From Chrysoperla carnea (taxonomy: Eukaryota; Arthropoda; Insecta; Neuroptera; Chrysopidae): DNA of 64,000 nt. Below the pieces are notes generated by a model. The model searched no databases and was not told the origin of the DNA. It saw only the letters and a list, made by a program, of their open reading frames with translations. Within the stretch, counting starts at the first letter, position 1, and each line of letters opens with the position of its first letter. The stretch covers positions 46,783,935 to 46,847,934 of the forward strand of contig NC_058338.1 of NCBI RefSeq assembly GCF_905475395.1, in the 5' to 3' direction. Both the position numbers and the translations under genes were made by a program. This document shows positions 48,344 through 61,700 of this stretch, in pieces.

Positions 48344-51300
48344 AAAACTGAACTGTGATCCTTATTAAGGAACTGAACTGTGTATAGAAATCGAATTGGA
48401 AATTTTTCTCCATCGGATGCGCTCTTATGTGCTCTAATTAGTAAATAGAAATTGTTATTTACGTATAAAATGTACCAATGAATTGGCTTAATCAGAAGAT
48501 TATGGACCAGGTCTGTAAGGATCATAACCGTCACGACTTATACATTTTTTGTTTGTTTTTGCGGTTGGATTATTTGATAATTTTTTATACTGTTCTAAAT
48601 CACGCTATTTTTTAATAACAATGACTAGAAAAATGCAAAATTTTTTGTAAATATTTTTCCGTTATTTTGTAAGTCACGACAGATTTATTAAGGTAAAATT
48701 TAACGGAAAAATATAAATTTATTTAATTAAATTAAAGACTTGACGATTATTAATTTGCAAATTAAAATTCATGAATATTTGATGAACATTTGAATGTCTG
48801 ATGCATGTTTAGCCGGATAAATTTTTAAAATAACTAAATTTGAATGAATACCTATGTAAATTATTTTAATGACAATTTAGTAATTTTAAATAAACATATT
48901 AATTTAGGAAAATTCTTAATCAATAAACTATCTTCTTTATCATTTTACCTTAAATAGATTAAGTTTGATAAAAAATGATTTGTTCTTGAACGCCTGTTCG
49001 TTCGAGTCCCATGGATCGATCTATGACTCAACTTTTCAACCAAAAAAAAGTTCAAATTTTTTTATTTTAAAAACAAGCAACTTATTTTAAACATTTTTTT
49101 ATTCAAACAATTAAAGATAATTGGAAAAAATACACTTGCACCAGGAGTCGAATCAAGACCTCTTGGATTCATGTGTCAGAATAAGTGTAATTTTTCAACT
49201 TATCGAATTTTTTTATTTTTGTTTATTAGCCAACATTAACTTATTTAATTTTTTGTTTGTTAACTAAACTCTTGTATATAAAGTAATTTATTTCACGATT
49301 TGAGAAAGTCTTGGTTAAAGAAGGTAATAGGGTGAGCAAAATAAGCATTTAAGTATCAAGAAAATATGCTCTTCATGACTCAGCAACTTTGCTCATAGTT
49401 TCGTGTGTGTGGCCAATCTAGTTAGTAAAAGTTGTTGGTATTTCAATTAGAAACATTATTGCAATTTACATTTTACTTTATCTTTAACGGTTTTCAAGTT
49501 ATTTGCTTTTTTTTTATTTTCTTAAAAATTTTTTTAGTTGTATACCAAAAATTCTTTAACAAACAGTCAGAGATTAAGCAAAACTCTAAATTACAAAAAA
49601 GTTTTTAATAAAAGTGCGAACCTTCGTTCAGAAATGAAACATATTTAGTAAAAATCCAAAGAAAACTTTCTAGATCTTTCCGAAGAAGGTCGTTTCTGGA
49701 CACGTGTTTACAATACCGAAATGCTTATTTTGGCAAACCCTATTAGTATAAATGTTCTCAAAGATAATAAAAAAGAACTCTAGGATATTTCGAAATAAAT
49801 TTCGATTTTTCCCAAATTTCCTAGATCAACTTTTGTATTATATAAATACGCAATTCGACTACTATGTAGTCGAATATTAATCATGTCATCGTCATCAGTA
49901 TGAAATAGCTAATAGCTAATCGAAGTTACTCTTATATTGTATGTTACTTGTTGCTAATTTTGGTGACAGTCTCCACCGTACAGAATTTTTTCCCGATAAC
50001 AGTTTTTAGGAGATAGCAAGTTCATTCCTTAACTGTTTAAGCTAGATAAAAAATTGCTCTGAATACAAACTGTTATGTGTTGTACACTTATAAATTTGTG
50101 AGTGTGGTCTTGTGCGGCGAACGAAAACGACACAATAATTTATTTTATATTTCACGCATATTGCATTAAAAAATTTTGTGTTGCAGTAAAAATACTGTGG
50201 CTCAGACAGAGCAAAACTTGAAGAGACATAAATATTTTGCATATATATTTATGTGTGTCATATGTTTCTCATAAATATCAACAACTTTTGTTCGAAACGT
50301 CTTTTTGAAAACCAAACGGATTTGTGAGAAATCAGACAAATTTAATAATTAAAAAAAAAAAAATTAATGCAAATTAATTCACTTTCACTATAAAATTCAT
50401 AATAAACAAAACAAGTAGGTGCCTATGCTTAAGGCTAAAGGCTGTTGAGTTGACAAACATACATACATACAGGTGAAAACATTTCCTTTGGTTTTTAAAT
50501 TACCGAGGTTCCACTGTATAATAAATTAAAAAATTTTTAAATGAAACTACATGAAACACTATATTTATAATGTATAAAAAAACAAGTGAATCGTCGTTGA
50601 TTTTAGTGGCGCTTAAAATTTTATCTGGGATAAAAGAAGTATTTAAATTATATATGTATAAAAAATTAATATTTATTTCTTTGTTTAATGGTGATGACAT
50701 CAGTTAAAAAAATTCAGGCCTCATAATAAAAAAATAAAAAAATTATTTGTTTATATTTTATTTGAAAAAAAACCAGACAGGTCTTAATAAAAATAGACAA
50801 AATTAAATTATTTTTAGCTACATTGGAATGTAAATAAATTTTGCTTAATATGATATTCTTTTTTTTTCAAAATCTTTTCCCAAAAAATTGTATTAATTCT
50901 GGCTTTTAAAAATGATACGACGATTTGCATCTTATAATTGTTTAATAATATTTCAGAATTTATATGAATAATTTATTAGTTTAAAATATTAGTCTTATCA
51001 ATCACTAAAAATCCCAATGTTAAACTTGTAATAAGTAATCCATAACCGATAAAATTTTGTGTTTTGATAGACTAGATCAGAAATGATTTGATTCATTGCT
51101 TGAAACATATCAACCTTTCGAGAAATTTTAATTATTGCTACTGATATCTATTTAATTAGAAAGAGGATCTCATGTATTTAAATTGATTAAATTTGAAGTA
51201 TAAATAAAGTATAAGCGGCTTTTAATGTATATAAACCCCCCTCATCTCCCCACTTTTTGCTTTTAGATATTTAGTTACATTGTACTATAATAAAAGCAAA

Positions 51301-51871
51301 TTTTTTTACCATGTATATGAAATATGCAAGGTATACTAAGTTTAGTCCTAAGTTTGTAACGCTTAAAAATATTGATGCTACGAACAAAATTTTAGTACAG
51401 GTGTTCATAAAATCACCTAATTAGTCCATTTTCGGTTGTCTGTCTGTCTGTCAACACGATAACTCAAAAACGAAAAGAGATATCAAGATGAAATTTTTAT
51501 AGCGTGCTCAGGGCATGAAAAGTGATGTAGAGTTCGTAAATGAGCAATATAGGTCAATTGGGTCTTGGGTCTGAGAACCCATTTTGTAAACCGTTAGAGA
51601 TAGAACAAAAGTTTAAGTGTAAAAAATGTTCCTTATAAAATATAAACAATTTTTGTTTGGAACATTTTTTCGTAAACATCACTGTTTACCCGTGAGAGCG
51701 CAAATTATATAGTTTGTATTATATGGGAATATCAATTAAGTGTGTATTTATGTATGTATGTTTGGCTAACTTTCTTTACTGATATGACGTAAAAATCAAA
51801 CGATTGTGTAATAAACTTTATCATTACACGGTATTTTAACAATTAACTCAGTCAATTGTTTATCACTTGTT
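51301..51871 (+). repeat. Dispersed repeat family B, copy abutting an exon
   Basis: Full-length copy from ACCATGTATATGAAATATGC to ATCACTTGTT, ending about 48 bases before the exon that starts at 51920. The exon's acceptor tract lies just beyond the repeat edge. Confidence 0.65.
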
Positions 51872-51919
51872 ACTATAATAAATTTAGCAAACTTGCTCAT
51901 AATAATATTTCTTTTACAG

Positions 51920-52071
51920 GAATATGTTAATATTAAGAATGAATGGTGAAGATATTGTATTCCCAACAAATATACATCCCGTTTCACCACGTATTCCACA
52001 AATGAAAATGATGAAAGTGCATATACCATTCACATTTAAATTATTGGAATCATCCAAATCCACATATTTTG
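51920..52071 (+). CDS. Unrecognised gene, putative second exon
   Basis: A strong acceptor (TTTTACAG) at 51912-51919 and a GGTAAGT donor at 52072 bracket 152 bases. They continue the 43792 exon's frame (Arg codon split AG|G) and leave in phase 1. Translation shows a conserved-looking segment with NGEDIVFPTNIHPVSPRIP and KVHIPFTFKLLESSKS. The codon regularity and flanking splice sites argue for a real exon although no single-frame ORF is long. Further exons were not found before 64000. Product unknown. Confidence 0.5.
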
Positions 52072-52935
52072 GTAAGTTTTAATTTTATTACTTAGTTATT
52101 GATTTTGTCAATATTTTATATTACATAATCGATATTTGAACAATCATTAATTTTAATGTTTATACAAATAATGATTAATTGAAATCGATGATTAACAAAA
52201 TAATTACTCAATCGGTAGCCCACATTAAACGGAGATCAATAGTTCAAAAATTAATTAATTTAAACAAAAAACAAAAAATTAATTAGCAATTGTGCAATAT
52301 TTGTTTTTCCTATTATGTTATTCTTTATTAATTTTATTTCATAGAAGTGATAATTTGGAGATTTTAAACCTAATGATGTAATTTAATAAACCATAACTTA
52401 TTTGTGGAAATATTAGCTATAGAATACAAACAAATATATTTTATCTACGCCTGTGAGAAAAGAAGTACTTTTCTCACTCAATATGCGTGGGAAAAATAGT
52501 TCATTACAGCACTAAGGCGGTAATAAATTCAGTTACTATAATATCTTTTTTAATTTTCAATTTTTTTTTCTCGTAAATATTTTATCGTACTTGTATCGTA
52601 AATAACTATTTTATCACTAAGGTTGTATCTATACTATAAAACAAGGCGTGGTTTAGGAAAAAATGTTAAAGGAAACGCTTAGAATAGTTAAATAACATCC
52701 AATATTTTTTTTCTATTTTCATGATATTCAGTTCGTTTAGTAAAAATCGGAGTTGTACTAATATATTCCGATCTCAAATGCCTTATTTCCTCAGCAATAA
52801 AAAAAATACATTGATTTACTCCATTATAGGCCGTAACCGGGTACTTTATTTTTGCAATTTACTGTAGAAATTTTGTTGTTTGAAAATGTTCAGTAGCATC
52901 CACCCAATGTAAACTATACATGCAAATTAACCGCT

Positions 52936-53164
52936 AACCAAAATTAACAATTTTCTGTTCTCTAGAAAGATGAGATTTTCATCAAACGACTCAAATTAAT
53001 GTCAAATTAACAGCATAGATAAAAAAATTTCATTTTCCTGAATGCAATCTCCCGGAAAATGAAATTTTTCCAACTTTACTGTTAATTTGACATTATTTCA
53101 AGTCGGTTGATGAAAATTTTATCTTTCTAGCATATATAGAAGAGAAAATCGTTATTTTTGGTTG
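52936..53164. mobile_element. Foldback element 6
   Basis: Arms 52936-53045 and 53055-53164 are inverted copies (AACCAAAATTAACAATTTTC outermost; AAATTTCATTTTCC / GGAAAATGAAATTT innermost) with a very short loop, giving an almost continuous hairpin of about 110 bp. Confidence 0.7.
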
Positions 53165-54424
53165 TTTTTTTCGCGCGCTCTCTTAAAAATCAAGCACTTA
53201 AAATGCAATTAGGTCAACAAATTTTTTTGGGATTTTGTTGAGTAAGCTTTACGCAACAAATAAAAATTTTCAAAATCTATAACGTATTCAAAATCTAATT
53301 CATACACTTTTGGAGGGATGAAAATCTAATTACCTATATGAAGTTTTTTCCGGTCAATAAATATTTGTTTACAAAAAATTAGCTTAAACAATATAACCCA
53401 CCGACAACTTGCACTTTTACGTTCTGGAGCATTTTTTAAACGGGATCCTGCAAAAATATTCCTTGTGAATATTATTTATGCTCAATGACTAGTAAATCGC
53501 AGAATGGAATGACCGTCGCAAAGAAGATTTTTTTTTGAGAGCAGGTCGGGGCTCTCGCGTGGCTCTGGGCACTTACCCAAAGTGTCTGGTTGAAAAGAAG
53601 GACCTGTTTGGCCCGAAACGAAACGAAACATTTTTATACCAAGGTAAAATTAGGTAAATCGACTTATTTTAGAAGCACTAACCATGGTAGAGCATCTTGT
53701 CGTTGTCTTAACCTTTTTGAGACAGAGAAAAAAATTTGATTTTTTCCTTTTGTGATAAATTAATAATAGTAGTAATAATTAACATAACGCAATATTATTG
53801 TTGTTATAAAAATATTAAGATTCTATAAAAAAAAGAAAGATAATAATAAACAAGTGCCTTAACTGAGTTAAGTAAGTATAAAAAAAACTAACAACAACTT
53901 CACCTTGAATTTATAACGTTGATGTTGAATGAAGAAAAAATAACATTGTGTGACATGCATTTTTAATTCTTTTATGCTATAGCTTGGTATTGTTATTTCA
54001 AAAAAATTAATAAAATAGTTCAGCCGCTGGCAGGGATTCTGAAACACCGAGATTATTGCTGAATCACAGAATCGTATTTTGTTGGTTTCAGATTTATTCA
54101 CTCGATCAATTCAGTCCCCTACTTTTCTGGTGTTTTGCAAAAACACCTGTCGTTGGATTGGCCTTTTGTATATGTAATTTCTGTTAGTTGAATTAAAACT
54201 ATCCAGAAAGATTTCCCCCAAAATTGCACCCTTTTTAAGATATTCTACCCAAAAATAAATGTGTGCATGTAAGCTCTGACGCACGACTGGAGTTTGCTCC
54301 TTAAGTGTTGTAAAGTGTGCTGTGCCCGTCAGGTCATTGTCAGTTTCAAACAATAAATGCTTTATTTTTGCTATTCATTCATTCGATAGAGAGTGAGTTC
54401 TTTTTTGTAACGGTTTGTGTTTCT

Positions 54425-54824
54425 AACGTAATTTGCGCCCTCACGGGTAAACAGTTGTGTTTACGAAAAAATGTTTGAAACAAAAGTTGTATATTTTTTT
54501 ATGAGGAACATTTTTTACTTTTAGACTTTTGTTCTACCCTCTAACGATTTAAAAGATGGGTCCTACGGACCCAAGACCCAATAACTTTGTTGCTCGTATA
54601 CGAACTCGAACTCACTTTTTAGCTTGATATCTCTTTTCGTTTTTGAGTTATCATGCCGACAGACAGACATACATACAGACAGACAGACGGAAATGGACTA
54701 ATTAGATGATTTTATAAACACCTATACCAACGTTTTGTTCGTAGCATCAAAATTTTTAAGCGTCACAAACTTGGGGCTGAACTTAGTATACCTTGATATA
54801 TTTCATATATACATAGTATAAAAA
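54425..54824 (-). repeat. Family B, reverse copy
   Basis: Begins inside the family at AATTTGCGCCCTCACGGG and runs to the TTTCATATATACATAGTATA end. The AACAATTAACTCAG end is missing. Confidence 0.6.
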
Positions 54825-55204
54825 TAAAAAATATATGAAATGATTTATATCTCAAATAAATCTTTCAGTTCTGCTAACGCCTGGATTAATTACTATGTGA
54901 TCATTTTTTTTATATTCAGAATCTACAGGTGTTTAATGGGATTGCATTACATTACTTAACATATTTACGCCGTTGTAGTGTACCTACATTGGCAACATCT
55001 TGGTACAATGTAGGAGTTGTAATTCTTAGGTCTTGAAATCGAGATTTTGCATTCTAGACAACTCTTCAATATTTTTTAAGAGTTTTGTTTGGAGACGGTG
55101 TTAATCTTCGGTGTCGGTGTTAATTATTTTCAGAGACTGAGTACACCTCCTTCATGCATATTCCATGCACCATACCAGCCTATCACAATCTTTAATCAAA
55201 TTAA

Positions 55205-55680
55205 TTTTTGTGGTAAAGGCAGGAAACGAACGATACATACTTGAAACTTTGTAAGTGGCTTCCTTTTGGTGAGTTTACGAAACTTTCTCTCTACGACTTT
55301 TTTCGATTGTGCTGCGTTTTCCAATGTGCATGATAACGTCATATTTAAAGTATCGGTCTAAAAAAACGCAGCAGGAAATTTCATCACTTGATAACATTAA
55401 TCATCACTAAACATTTGAGCAAAAGTGAACTATGTACATATCTATGTAAAAACAAGAATACTTAAGTACGGGAGGTTCGAATTGGTAGACAAGCTCTCAT
55501 CGGTGCTGTTGTTTACTAATTATGAATGTTATCAAGTGTCTGACTAATTTGCTGCTGCGTTTTTCAGATCGACAGCTTAAATACGACGGTATCATGCTCA
55601 TTTTAAAACGCAACACTTTCGAAAAAAGTCGTTAAGAGAAAGCTTTGACAGACTCATCAAAAGAAAATCACTCACGAAGT
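55205..55680. mobile_element. Diverged relative of the 8801-9308 element
   Basis: It shares the order of motifs with 8801-9308: ATACATACTTGAAA, the CTTTTTTCGA...GCTGCGTT segment, CACTTGATAACATTAAT, a central AGCAAAA-TGAACTA segment, TGCTGCGTTTTTC and the inverted CGAAAAAAGTCGTTAAGAGA. The outermost terminal repeats are degraded. Confidence 0.65.
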
Positions 55681-57621
55681 ATGAATTAATCATTTAACAA
55701 AAAGGGTGCTGTCGCGCGGATATTATTAATAGGAATTGACGTTGTAAAGTTGAAACAGAATTTAGTACTCTATTAGAATAAACTTGGGCAAAAGCAAAAC
55801 GTAAAAAATTTTATCATATCGATACACGATTATATAATTTTTAGATTGATTTAATTATCACTTGTGAATTAAAATTTATGAAAGAAGTTTGATTGCTCAA
55901 AAAATTATTTATGATTCCGTATTGAATAAAGCAAGAATTATTCAAGTCAGGAAAAATTATTCAAATTTCTATAGAACTAACATAATCAGCTAGAAATTCT
56001 CATTCATGGTATAAACATGAGTATCGAAAAAGAAACAAAAAATTTTAATAAATAGAAAGAAAACAATGCATTAAAAAGAAACAAGAAAATATTAAATGAA
56101 TTAGAATCAAAAAATAATATTCATTTAATGATTAATTAAATTTAATATCTATTTAATGAACCTTTACTTCACGTTAAAAAGTATACATCATGTTTAATAT
56201 TCGTCTGGAGAAATTAAATCTTTGGACAAAATGTCAGGGAATTTTATTAAGCTAAATTCAAAATAGTTTTGAAAAATATTTCGAAGAAAAGTTTTAATTT
56301 TTTTCAGATATATTTTGTTATTTAAAGTTTTGCATTATCCGATTCATCTTAGCTCAACATATTACCAGAAAAATTATTTTCTAAATATTTCATTGTATTT
56401 TGGAACTAACAGCCTTCTCCATTTAAAAATTAATTTAAAATTTGGGTTGAATTCATTTTATTCGAACAATTTTGCTTACCATTTTTCTAAACAGCAACGA
56501 TTTTTCGTCTTTAATCGAAAATGAATAGGAATACCGGTTGCAAGTGAAAAATTAATGACCTGGTTATTATATAAACATGGCAATGGCAATTTAGTAAAAA
56601 GTATGCTATGGGTGGTTACCAGGAGGTCATAAAAAATGGGAAGATTGCGGACCTGAAACATATCCCTACGAAGTAAAATTTAAAAAAAAGAAAGGCACAT
56701 TTATTCATCTTACCGTCTAACACGTGAAAGTTTGCGGTGCTTTTCCTTGGTCGTGTTTCATAGAGTGGCGTGTGGCTCCGATGATGCGCATGTTGTTGGT
56801 TGTAGCTCGCATGGTATTTTATATTTTTTTTCTATTTAAAAATTTCGGAAAATTCCATTTTTATAAGGTTATTGATAAAATATGTTGATGTAATATTTAA
56901 GTATTAATAAAATTTAATTATTTGCACATTTTAAATAACACTTTATAAAAATACAGAAATGCTGTAAACGTAGAGAAAATTTCACCAAAATCATTCAAAA
57001 TTTCATCACTTTAATGTATACAAAAATTGGACCAATAGGATTTCTGGCAAGATTCACAATATTAATCTATAAGCTTTTCTGATCAAGAATCAATTGACAA
57101 AATGCGGTACTCATATTTTGCATACTCAACCCCATCCAGCGCCTGTTCTACACCATAAAATTTTAAATTTTGTTTTTCGGGGCGAAAGTATTAAAGTTGC
57201 TACCAGAAAATTAAAAATTGCTCTTTTTTAAATTGAAATTACACAATTGTTTGAAGTGACTTATTCAAAACACTAGGTATATACAATTTTTACAATTCCA
57301 AAAATAAAAATAATTATTATTTCATAATTATTGTTTATAATAAGAAAACATTTATTGTTTTTAAAAATAATATGTGAAATAATTATATTATTTGTATTTG
57401 ATCTCGTAGTTGAAAAATGTTATGACCTCACGTGAAGTTTAAAACGTGTATCCGTTCAACTTATATCCTTAGGGAATGAATATTGTGGAAAGCATGATAA
57501 TATAAAATAGAATTTCTTTACCCATGAGATTCATATACAATTTAAGTCGATAGAAAATAATTGATATTTAAGAAAACTGCATTTGGAGTTACCGGAGGAA
57601 ATTATGGGTTTTACTTAAAAA

Positions 57622-58190
57622 ACAAGTGAAAACACACAATGGACTGAGTTAATTGTTGAAATATCCTGTGTATAAAGTGTTGAATGTCCAATGCTTACAT
57701 TATAAAATAGATAATTTAAAAAAATAACTTAATTAAGGCGGTCTTATTTGGTTTTGAAACAATTTTCTAGAATTTTATTAGTTTTTCGAGAATATTTCAC
57801 AAGACTCCTAGTTCAAGCCTGAAAATTTTCAACTCCCTGTCTTTATAGTTTTGGAGAAAACGGACACGAAGTTTTGTCCTAATTTGAGCCCTCCCGGGTT
57901 TTTTATAAGGAACGTTTTTTAAATTGAAACTTTTTTTCTATCTCTAACGGTTTTTAAGATGGGGCCTACCGACCCACAATCCAATTTGCCTATGTTGCTC
58001 ATTTACGAACTCAAACTCATATATTACGTCTTGAGAACGCTAAAAAAATTTCAAATTGATATCTGTCCTATTTTCGTTGTTGAGTTATCGAGTCCACAGA
58101 CAGAATTTTACCAAAATTTGGAACTCATTTTTTACGTCTTGAGAACGCCATAAAAATTTCAACTTGATATCTCTTTTTGTTTTTGAGTTT
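57622..58190 (-). repeat. Family B, rearranged reverse copy
   Basis: Begins ACAAGTGAAAACACACAATG. An internal segment (GAACTCA...TACGTCTTGAGAACGC, then ATTTCAA-TTGATATCT) occurs twice, at about 58006-58067 and 58119-58173. The GGTATACTAAGTTTAG end is absent. Confidence 0.55.
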
Positions 58191-58606
58191 AACTAATTGA
58201 GCCATTCATTTCTTACTCAGGTGATACTCCATTTAATTAATTCTTATTATTAAGAGTCGGGTCACAATACACCTGACTCGAGTGCCATAATTTGAACGGT
58301 CATACAGCCTAATAAAATGGCCTAATCGAAATAAAGCATTTATGATTTGAATGATGACATTTCTAGTTAAATTTTGAATAATTTGATGACTAATAATTTT
58401 AAAATAATTTTTTTAATATATTCAATATTTTTAAGTTTAAAAACAAATCCATTATTTAAATGAATTAAAGCATAACTTTATATATTTAGAAGTGACAATA
58501 ACCTCTGATATTTATTTTGTGTAGGTATGATTGACCGTTTTAAATTGTTTTCTTCGATGATAATATTTGCTTAATACTTAAAATTTTTTGCAAAAAATAT
58601 TATTAT

Positions 58607-58762
58607 TATACCATGTACATATTAAATATATCAAGGTATACTAAGTTTAGTCCCAAGTTTGTAACGCTTAAAAATATTGTTCATATACCAACAAAATGTT
58701 GGTATATGTATTCATAAAATCACCTAATTAGTCTATTTCCGGTTGTCCGTCTGTCTGTCCAT
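58607..58762 (+). repeat. Family B, 5' fragment
   Basis: TACCATGTACATATTAAATA through GGTATACTAAGTTTAGTCCC to TCCGTCTGTCTGTCC. It then breaks off into unrelated sequence. Confidence 0.55.
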
Positions 58763-61700
58763 ATATTTTTTTTTATTTTACCCTTTTTAGATAGGATTTT
58801 CAAATATCTATTCAACGATAGCTCAACCATAGTTTGCCGACTTTCAGCCTATGTATGTATGCTTAATCCTTTGAAGGCGCTTTAGAGACCAAACGCGTGA
58901 ACCGATATTAATGATTTTTACGTTAATCGATTTTTCTATTTAATAGCTATTCAATGATAACCCGCTTGACATAGTTCGCCGAAATTAAATTTTTTTGAAT
59001 CTCGCAAGGTTAAGACAAATCAATTGACATCAGAATTATCAAAATCGGTTGACGCGTTTGGTCTCTAGTGTGCCACATAAGAACAGATATAGACTGAAAA
59101 ACAGTCCACTCCTTTGTGTTTCTCAGTCGGTTAAAAATAAAGAATTCGACTCGAAACGACTCGACAGAATGTTATAAAATTCTTCTCGGATTATATTGCC
59201 GATTATATGCTTCAATCGAATCCTTAACGAAGTCGAAAATCGGACCAATTACACTAACTTCCTATTCTGGGAAGTTATCAAGCTTTTTCCTGGCCATGAG
59301 TATGACCTTTGTGGTCAACGGCATCAACTTCGTATAATGAAAATAACTTTCCTTAACAAAGATGCGCAGCTTAGAGGCACTATACTCGGCACTTTTCACA
59401 ATATTTTTTAATATTACACAAATTCAAAACATTTAATAATCAATAAATTATTGTTTAATAAATTTTCTACAACTTTACAATATATCAAAATTTTCTTGGT
59501 GTAAGATCCGGTATTATAAAAATATTCCCTCATTTGTTAATTAATGAAACTAGCATTGAATAGGATTACATTAAAAACTATTTAGGAATGTTATCTCTGC
59601 CAGCATAGTTTTGCTGCTATTAATATTAATAAATTAATTAATTATTTTGCAACTTTTTTATTTTGTATGTTAATAGAGTATTACTATAAACATTATTATA
59701 ACAGGCAGCGCTACGGTACGGTTACCTGTGTAGCAAGGTGTAGGCTGAAATAATTAAATGAAATATTTGATAGTTTAACTTTTTTGTTGAAACTGATTAC
59801 AATTCTTAAACGATTACTACCAAGAGTATATTTTTTGTAGTACAAAATTAACTGAATATAAAATCAACATTTTCAATTTTTTTACCTCCAAAGGGCTCAA
59901 TTTAATTTTGATGCGGGCTTATTTGTTCTATAAAATCATGTCGAGATGTATAATTTTTGTAAAATAGCATTTTAAGTTTGCAAACGAAGCAAGTTATATA
60001 ACTATATCTAGTAAAGCCCAGTGTATAACTTTTACGGACACTTAGTATATTGTTTATGAAAATTAAGAAACAATCGGTCTTGCACATTGATAAGTAAGTT
60101 CGTGTCAATATATTTTGTAAAATTTGACTTAAAAAAAAATTAAAATTATTGTCATTAAACTTTTTCTAGAATAAATGAAAATTTTTATCAAGAAAAAAAA
60201 ACATTTTCAAAATAGTATAAGTACAATTTTTTTAACCTTGAAATAACCGGTAATTACATTTTAACTGCATAATCGTGATATATTAATGTCTTATTACTTG
60301 ATAAATAAATCAAATTAATCAAAATAATAAAACACATATATTCTTTGTCATAAATATTAATTTTTATGTGCGATCAAAATTTTTTACTCTCATAAAGGTT
60401 TTAGTATAATTAGTTTATAAATTTACAAAAGAGTAATAACGTTCTTCATATTAAATGGAATTGAATAAAGGTTTTCTTCGAAATTTTAAAAGATATCAAG
60501 TTTGTAGGTAACTTAAACTGACTTACTTTGCCTAATTTCATACAAACCCCATCTGTAAACAGCTTACTTAAATATATTTTGAAACTAAGAAAAAGAATGT
60601 TGAAAATTTGTAGTTAGATTCAAGTTTTATTATATTAAGGGAGTGCACGGCAAAAAATGTATATGGCGTTTACGACAATGCTGATACGGTATGGAGACAG
60701 TTAATATAGTATCCATGTTAGCATAAGCAATATTAGTGTATTGAATAGGGCTAACCATCAGAAGTATTGCCGGTATGGTCAACCAGTATGAGCCTGACAC
60801 CCATACTGCATTGACTCGTCCGTTATTACTATTGCTAATGTTACTATTCATTCAATGTTCAAATCAGTATGGCGTTCGCACCGTTGTTGACATAGTGATA
60901 TCCGCATAAAATTCATTTCTTAAAATTCGTTTCAAAAAATGTAGATTTAAAAAAAATGTTTTTCCTAGAAAAATTTGGCTACAAATCTTGACATATTCAA
61001 TTATTGATAAAAAAATCAAAATCGGAGCGAAAAATTTGTGGTCCGAGTTTAAATTATTTTCCAAAATTTAAAAAAACCATATAAAAATTTTTCAAATAAT
61101 TAAGAATTTTGATGTCCGTGGAAATTAATACATTTTCAATACCATTGCATATTCTGGCTTCAGACTCAAATATTCCCTAAAATTAAAAAACATATTTATC
61201 AAACGAAAAGTCTCATCGTATTTTCTTATTATCTCAAACATGTAATCCATTTTTTAATTATTATGCAAATATTTTTGCAATTTAATTGCACTTCATAAAT
61301 TTTACAAGGCTTCACTTGTTGAATTGAATGGACATTTAATAAAACTGATGTGATGTAATTAATCATGTAAAAATAAAAATAAAGCACTAAAAATAAATAA
61401 AAAAAATCAATAATCGCTTTAAGCGTGTGTTTATCAGCATTTAATAAGCATAAACAAGTTCAATATTAAATTTTATGTGAATTCTGAATAATTGAATTAT
61501 TATATACTTTTTATAAATTTTCTCTGGGTATAGAAAATTCTAAAAGTTCTATTTAGTTGTTTTTAATTTTTTATAAAATAAAAACTTATTTTTAATTGCT
61601 AATAAGTTATTAACACGAATAAAAATCAATTTTGTTAAATAAATAAACGTACAAGATGGAGCACTGAACTTGAAACATGGGGGGGGGGAGTAGTGGATAT

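Larger units (their letters stand above)
43899..51919 (+). other. Intron of the unrecognised gene, repeat-rich
   Basis: About 8 kb between the two exons. It contains a nested repeat pair (45738-46621), foldbacks at 46781-47060 and 48058-48343, a truncated repeat at 47592-47878 and a full repeat copy ending 48 bases before the next exon. The rest (about 48.35-51.3 kb) is AT-rich without recognised features. Confidence 0.45.

Noticed and set aside
48985..49190. B-box-like words GTTCGAGTCCC and (reverse) GATTCGACTCC
   Set aside because: No paired A boxes or tRNA folds; likely chance or SINE debris.
59116..59411. Overlapping 71-73 codon open frames
   Set aside because: Two frames overlap with no start context, splice sites or recognised domain; probably part of an unclassified repeat beginning near 58840.
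60630..60851. Open frame over a less AT-rich segment (TACGGTATGG, GCCGGTATGG words)
   Set aside because: No recognisable protein; imperfect inverted words suggest a decayed repeat that I could not delimit.
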